From Pararhizobium gei (GTDB lineage Bacteria > Pseudomonadota > Alphaproteobacteria > Rhizobiales > Rhizobiaceae): a DNA stretch of 64,000 nt. Numbering within the stretch: position 1 is the stretch's first letter; every line of letters starts with the position of its first letter. The notes beneath the pieces were generated by a model. The model saw nothing but the letters and a program-made list of their open reading frames with translations, ran no database searches and was not told where the DNA came from. This document shows, piece by piece, positions 60,166 through 64,000 of this stretch. Position numbers and translations under genes: made by a program. Where the stretch lies: NCBI RefSeq assembly GCF_029223885.1, contig NZ_CP119409.1, positions 2,320,001 through 2,384,000 on the forward strand, written 5' to 3'.

Positions 60166-61236
60166 TTATTTCGGCAGTTGGTCGTCGACGCCTTCGACGT
60201 AGAAATTCATGCCGAGAAGCGTTTTATCATCCGATGATTCGCCGGCCTTGAGCCACTCCGAACCGTCTTGTTTCTTGATCGGGCCGGTAAACGGCTTGAG
60301 TTCGCCGGAGCGGATTTTTGCTTCCGTCGCTTCCGCCAGGGCTTTTACGTCATCCGGCATGTTGGTGTAGGGCGCCATGGTCAGGATGCCGTCTTTCAGG
60401 CCGTCCCAGCTGGAGGTCGTCTCCCACTTGCCGTCGAGCAAAGCCTGGGTGCGCTTGATGTAATAGGCGCCCCAGGTGTCGACGATCGCCGTCAGTTGCG
60501 TTTCGGGTCCGGCCTTGATCATATCGGAAGCCTGGCCGAAAGCCTTGATGCCGCGCTCGGCCGCAACCTGCATCGGCGCGGTCGTGTCGGTGTGCTGGGT
60601 GAGCACGTCAACGCCCTGGTCGATCAGCGCCTTGGCTGCATCGGCTTCCTTGCCCGGGTCGAACCAGGTGTTCGCCCACACGACCTTGATCTTGAAATCG
60701 GGGTTGATTGAGCGGGCGCCCGTCACGAAGGAATTGATACCCATGACGACTTCCGGAATCGGGAAGGACGCGATGTAGCCTGCTACGCCTTTCTGGGAAA
60801 TTTTGGCGGCAATCTGGCCCTGAATGTAGCGGCCCTCGTAGAATCGGCTGTTATAGGTCGCAAGGTTCGGTCCGGCCTTGTAACCGGTCGCATGTTCGAA
60901 TTTTACATCCGGAAATTTCGCCGCAATCTTGACGGTCGGATCCATGAAACCGAAGGACGTCGTGAAGATCAGTCCGCAGCCCGAGCGGGCCAGACGCTCG
61001 ATGGCGCGCTCGGCATCCGGACCCTCGGGCACGTTTTCGAGAAACTGGGTCTCGATCTTGTCGCCCAGCGCCTTCTCCAGTTCCTGACGGCCGATGTCGT
61101 GTGCCTGCGTCCAGCCACCATCGGTCTTTGAGCCGACATAGACGAAGCAGACCTTGGCTTTTTCCTGGGCGCTTGCAGCAGCGGAAAAGCCGAGGACGGC
61201 TGCCGTGGTTGCCAGTGCGAAAAGTAGTTTTTTCAT
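60166..61236 (-). CDS. BMP-family ABC transporter substrate-binding protein
   Basis: 356 residues with a signal peptide (cleavage after ASA, about residue 23). The BMP (basic membrane protein / Med) pattern is visible: KVCFVYVGSKTDGGWTQAHDIGR, GCGLIFTTSFGFMDP, YEGRYIQGQIAAKISQKGVAGYIASFPIPEVVMGINSF. Members bind nucleosides or purines. It is the last gene of the second importer, downstream of two permeases, with 38 bases between. Confidence 0.93.
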   Translation of the reverse strand: MKKLLFALATTAAVLGFSAAASAQEKAKVCFVYVGSKTDGGWTQAHDIGRQELEKALGDKIETQFLENVPEGPDAERAIERLARSGCGLIFTTSFGFMDPTVKIAAKFPDVKFEHATGYKAGPNLATYNSRFYEGRYIQGQIAAKISQKGVAGYIASFPIPEVVMGINSFVTGARSINPDFKIKVVWANTWFDPGKEADAAKALIDQGVDVLTQHTDTTAPMQVAAERGIKAFGQASDMIKAGPETQLTAIVDTWGAYYIKRTQALLDGKWETTSSWDGLKDGILTMAPYTNMPDDVKALAEATEAKIRSGELKPFTGPIKKQDGSEWLKAGESSDDKTLLGMNFYVEGVDDQLPK

Positions 61237-61274
61237 GTTTACCCCTGTTGGTTTTCGAGAGCTTTTCTTGACTT

Positions 61275-62195
61275 TTATCGGTCCGGCACGAACGGCTTTC
61301 CGAGCGATGCCGGCGTATTGATCAGTGTTGCGCGCCGATTATGCGATATCAGAATGAGTACAATGATTGTCGCTACATAGGGAAGCGCAGAAAGAAACTG
61401 CGATGGTATTCCGATGCCTGACGCCTGCGCGTAGAGCTGGCTGATGGACACGGCCCCGAAGAGATAGCCGCCGGCGACCAGTCGCCACGGCCGCCAGGAT
61501 GCGAAAACGACAAGGGCAAGCGCGATCCATCCGCGCCCGGCAGACATATTTTCCACCCATTGGGGCGTATAGACGAGCGATAGCTGTGCCCCGGCAAGCC
61601 CGGCGCAGGCGCCACCGAACATGACGGCCAGATATCGCGTGCGGATGACATTGATGCCAAGCGCATGTGCCGACGCATGGCTGTCCCCGACGGACCGCAA
61701 TTTCAGCCCTGCCCGGCTTCGGAACAGATACCACTGGATGCCGACAATGAGACCAATCGAGAGGTAGAAGATCAGATCCTGCCTGAACAGGACCGGGCCG
61801 AGAAAAGGTATGTCGGAGAGGATTGGGAACACGATTTGCGGCAGTTTGATGCCGGATTGTCCGACAAAAGACTCACCGATCATTCCGGACACGCCAAGCC
61901 CGAGGATCGTCAGCGCCAGACCCGTCGCAACCTGGTTGGCGACGAGCGTCAAGGTGAGGAAACCGAAAAGCAGCGAAAACAGGCTGCCTGACAGGATGCC
62001 GGCGACGATGCCGATATAGGGTGAGCCGGTTGTCTGGGTCGCAATGAAGGCGCAGGCCGCGCCCATGACCATCATGCCCTCGACGCCCAGGTTGAGCACG
62101 CCGGAGCGTTCGGTCACCAGTTCGCCGGCCGCAGCCAGGACCAGCGGCGTCGCGGCGGTGATCACCGTCAGGAGGATTGCCTCGAACATGCCCAT
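61275..62195 (-). CDS. ABC transporter permease (BMP system), second permease
   Basis: 306 residues, eight or so membrane helices. The family blocks VTERSGVLNLGVEGMMVMGA and LKLRSVGDSHASAHALGINVIRTRYLAVMFGGACAGLAGAQL are present. It ends before the binding protein and overlaps the start of its operon neighbour by one base. The two permeases form the channel of a nucleoside-type importer. Confidence 0.92.
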   Translation of the reverse strand: MGMFEAILLTVITAATPLVLAAAGELVTERSGVLNLGVEGMMVMGAACAFIATQTTGSPYIGIVAGILSGSLFSLLFGFLTLTLVANQVATGLALTILGLGVSGMIGESFVGQSGIKLPQIVFPILSDIPFLGPVLFRQDLIFYLSIGLIVGIQWYLFRSRAGLKLRSVGDSHASAHALGINVIRTRYLAVMFGGACAGLAGAQLSLVYTPQWVENMSAGRGWIALALVVFASWRPWRLVAGGYLFGAVSISQLYAQASGIGIPSQFLSALPYVATIIVLILISHNRRATLINTPASLGKPFVPDR

Positions 62196-63289
62196 CAGCG
62201 CGCCTCCTCAGCGGTTACGCCGTCAAGATCCGCCCAGACCATCCTCACTCTGTAGTGAATGAGGGTGTCGCAGGCGAGCACGAAAAACAGCAGCAGCCCC
62301 TGGAACACCCGGATGGGTTTGTCGGAAATCTGCAGAGAAACCTGCACCGCCTCGCCTCCGAGATAGGTGAGCGCCAGCACGAATCCGGCCACGACAATGC
62401 CCAGCGGATTGAGCCTGCCGAGAAAGGCGACGATGATGGCGGTAAAACCGTAGCCGGGTGAAATCACCGGGCGCAGCTGCTGGATGGCGCCGCTCACCTC
62501 GGCAATTCCCGCAAGTCCGGCAAGCGCGCCCGAAAGCAGCATCGAAAACCAGATCATGCCGCGCGACGAGAAGCCGGCGAACCGCCCTGCCCGAGCAGAT
62601 TGCCCGAGAACCGTCACCTGGAAACCCTTCATCGTGTAGCGCATCATGAACCAGACGACGAATGCAGCGATGATCGCAAAGCCGAAGCCCCAGTGCGCGC
62701 GCCCCGAAGCGATCATTTCCGGCAGGACCGCAACCGGATCGAAGGTTCGGGTCTCGGGGAAATTCATGCCGCCGGGATTGCGCCAGGCGCCGCGCACCAG
62801 CCAGTCCAGAAAGAGCTGGGCGACATAGACCAGCATCAGGCTGGTCAGGATCTCGTTGGTGTTGAGATGCGCCTTGAGAAAGGCGGGGATCCCGGCAAAC
62901 AGCGCGCCGCCAAGCATGCCCAGCAGAATCATCAGCGGAAGCACGAGCGGCGAATGCCAGTCATGAAACACCACCGGCAGGATCGAACCTGCGATGGCCC
63001 CCATGATGAACTGGCCCTCGGCGCCGATATTCCAGTTGTTCGAGCGATAGCAGACCGACAATCCGACCGCTATAAGGATCAAGGGTGCGGCCTTGATGGC
63101 CAGCTCATGCAGCGACCAGACTTCTGTCAACGGTTCGATGAAGAAGCTGTAGAGCGCGGTTGCCGGGTTTTTGCCGAGCAGCAGAAACATGATCGCGCCG
63201 AAGATGAGCGTCAGTCCCAGCGCGATGACCGGCGACAGAACGGAAAAACTTTTCGAGATGTTCGCGCGTCGTTCCAGTTCAATGCGCAT
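62195..63289 (-). CDS. ABC transporter permease (BMP system), first permease
   Basis: 364 residues with about ten membrane helices. The motif VCYRSNNWNIGAEGQFIMGAIAGS and AHLNTNEILTSLMLVYVAQLFLDWLVRGAWRNPGG, followed by GFTAIIVAFLGRLNPLGIVVAGFVLALTYLGG, mark the YufP-like group. Its start overlaps the ATPase gene end by 11 bases. The partner binding protein and second permease follow in order. Confidence 0.92.
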   Translation of the reverse strand: MRIELERRANISKSFSVLSPVIALGLTLIFGAIMFLLLGKNPATALYSFFIEPLTEVWSLHELAIKAAPLILIAVGLSVCYRSNNWNIGAEGQFIMGAIAGSILPVVFHDWHSPLVLPLMILLGMLGGALFAGIPAFLKAHLNTNEILTSLMLVYVAQLFLDWLVRGAWRNPGGMNFPETRTFDPVAVLPEMIASGRAHWGFGFAIIAAFVVWFMMRYTMKGFQVTVLGQSARAGRFAGFSSRGMIWFSMLLSGALAGLAGIAEVSGAIQQLRPVISPGYGFTAIIVAFLGRLNPLGIVVAGFVLALTYLGGEAVQVSLQISDKPIRVFQGLLLFFVLACDTLIHYRVRMVWADLDGVTAEEAR

Positions 63290-64000
63290 GGGCGGTCTCC
63301 GCCGTGTCCGGCCGGCCGGGCATTCCGCCCATCAGCAGCCCGATTTTTTCGCGCGAGAGGTCCCGCGCCGGATAGATGTCGGAAAGCCGTCCCTCGCTGA
63401 TGACCGCGACCTCGGTTGCCACTTCGAAGATCTCATCGAGATCCTGACTGATGACCAGCACGGCCGATCCCGATCTGGCCAGATCAACGAGCGCCTGACG
63501 GATGCGGCTGGCCGCGCCTGCATCGACACCCCAGGTGGGCTGGTTGACAACAAGGACTGCCGGCTGACGGTCGAGTTCGCGGCCGACGATGAATTTCTGG
63601 AGATTGCCGCCTGACAAGGAACCGGCTGCCGGGTTTTCTCCGCTCTTGCGCACGTCCATGACCTCGCAAATCCGCTTGGTCGCCTTTTTCACGGCGTCCT
63701 GGCGGATCAACCCGAGGAGACCGCCGCCAAGAAAGGCCCGGCGATCGGACTGGCTGCGGGCCAGCACCAGATTGTCGGAAAGCGAAAGCGCCGGAACCGC
63801 GGCATGACCATGCCGTTCCTCCGGCACAAATCCGGCGCCCATCAGGCGGCGCGCATTGATCCCCTTCCCGCCCACCGGTTTGTCGGCGATCCGCACGTCG
63901 TCGTCGGCCACGGAGGTATATTCTCCCGACAGCATATCGAACAGTTCTCCCTGGCCGTTACCGGCGACCCCGGCTATCGCCAGAATTTCGCCGGCATGCA
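63279..64000 (-). CDS. ABC transporter ATP-binding protein (BMP system), C-terminal part, cut by window edge
   Basis: The frame is open from the window end to a stop at 63279, about 240 residues; the N-terminal ATPase domain lies outside. The visible half is the second domain: a degenerate nucleotide loop AGVAGNGQGELFDMLSG, the linker FVPEERHGHAAVPALSL, the signature SLSGGNLQKFIVGRELDRQPAVLVVNQPTWGVDAGA. It powers the two downstream permeases. Confidence 0.92.
   Translation of the reverse strand, partial: HAGEILAIAGVAGNGQGELFDMLSGEYTSVADDDVRIADKPVGGKGINARRLMGAGFVPEERHGHAAVPALSLSDNLVLARSQSDRRAFLGGGLLGLIRQDAVKKATKRICEVMDVRKSGENPAAGSLSGGNLQKFIVGRELDRQPAVLVVNQPTWGVDAGAASRIRQALVDLARSGSAVLVISQDLDEIFEVATEVAVISEGRLSDIYPARDLSREKIGLLMGGMPGRPDTAETAHAH

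Overview
The window is a high-GC chromosomal segment of an alphaproteobacterium, almost certainly Rhizobiales and most likely Rhizobiaceae (Rhizobium/Agrobacterium/Ensifer type). The evidence is the set of gene neighbourhoods (queA-tgt-cyclophilins-coaD-gyrA, ssb/uvrA, glnB-glnA, sdhE-mfd/recG, glmU-glmS, ppiD-trpD-trpC-moaC-moeA), IalB and HspQ proteins, an alphaproteobacterial GTTC-N7-GTTC SOS box, and a GGAAC-N16-CGTT stress promoter. No rRNA, tRNA, CRISPR, transposase or phage gene was seen. The genus is an inference.

Layout. 1-5.1 kb (minus strand): truncated MscS-type channel gene, alpha/beta-hydrolase lipoprotein, small Cys/Arg-rich secreted protein, and a TolB/TPR sensor-like membrane protein. 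The last two share an almost identical 19-bp palindrome upstream. 5.2-10 kb (plus strand): a small conserved protein, a three-gene efflux-like operon (transporter-suffix protein, HlyD adaptor, DUF2955 permease), a DUF4864 protein and a methyltransferase. 10-17.4 kb (mostly minus): tgt, queA, two cyclophilins, coaD and gyrA. Between coaD and gyrA lie two tiny plus-strand membrane-protein genes behind a predicted EcfG promoter. 17.6-24.3 kb: marC, ssb, uvrA (SOS box between ssb and uvrA), DUF72, nnr. 24.3-26.5 kb: glnB-glnA with a predicted sigma-54 promoter and NtrC-like site. 26.4-32.8 kb: an orphan TAXI binding protein with a 3' frameshift, a coiled-coil membrane protein, hspQ, ialB, a peptide-binding protein and a DsbA-like oxidoreductase. 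32.8-38.9 kb: mfd and sdhE opposed to recG. 38.9-47 kb: DUF502, GNAT, glmS, glmU, a large GT-C-like membrane protein and a Na/Pi cotransporter. 47.4-53 kb: ppiD, trpD, trpC, moaC, moeA and a 48-residue membrane protein; lexA, which I recall following moeA in many rhizobia, is not there. 53-64 kb (minus): a CorC/HlyC protein and two carbohydrate or nucleoside import systems: a ytfQ-ytfR-ytfT-yjfF-gntR operon (galactofuranose-type) and a BMP-family ABC transporter whose ATPase runs off the window.

Most of the window is core metabolism and DNA maintenance. The least explained elements are the EcfG-driven small membrane proteins, the twin palindrome around the TolB/TPR protein, the orphan TAXI/coiled-coil pair and the GT-C-like protein.
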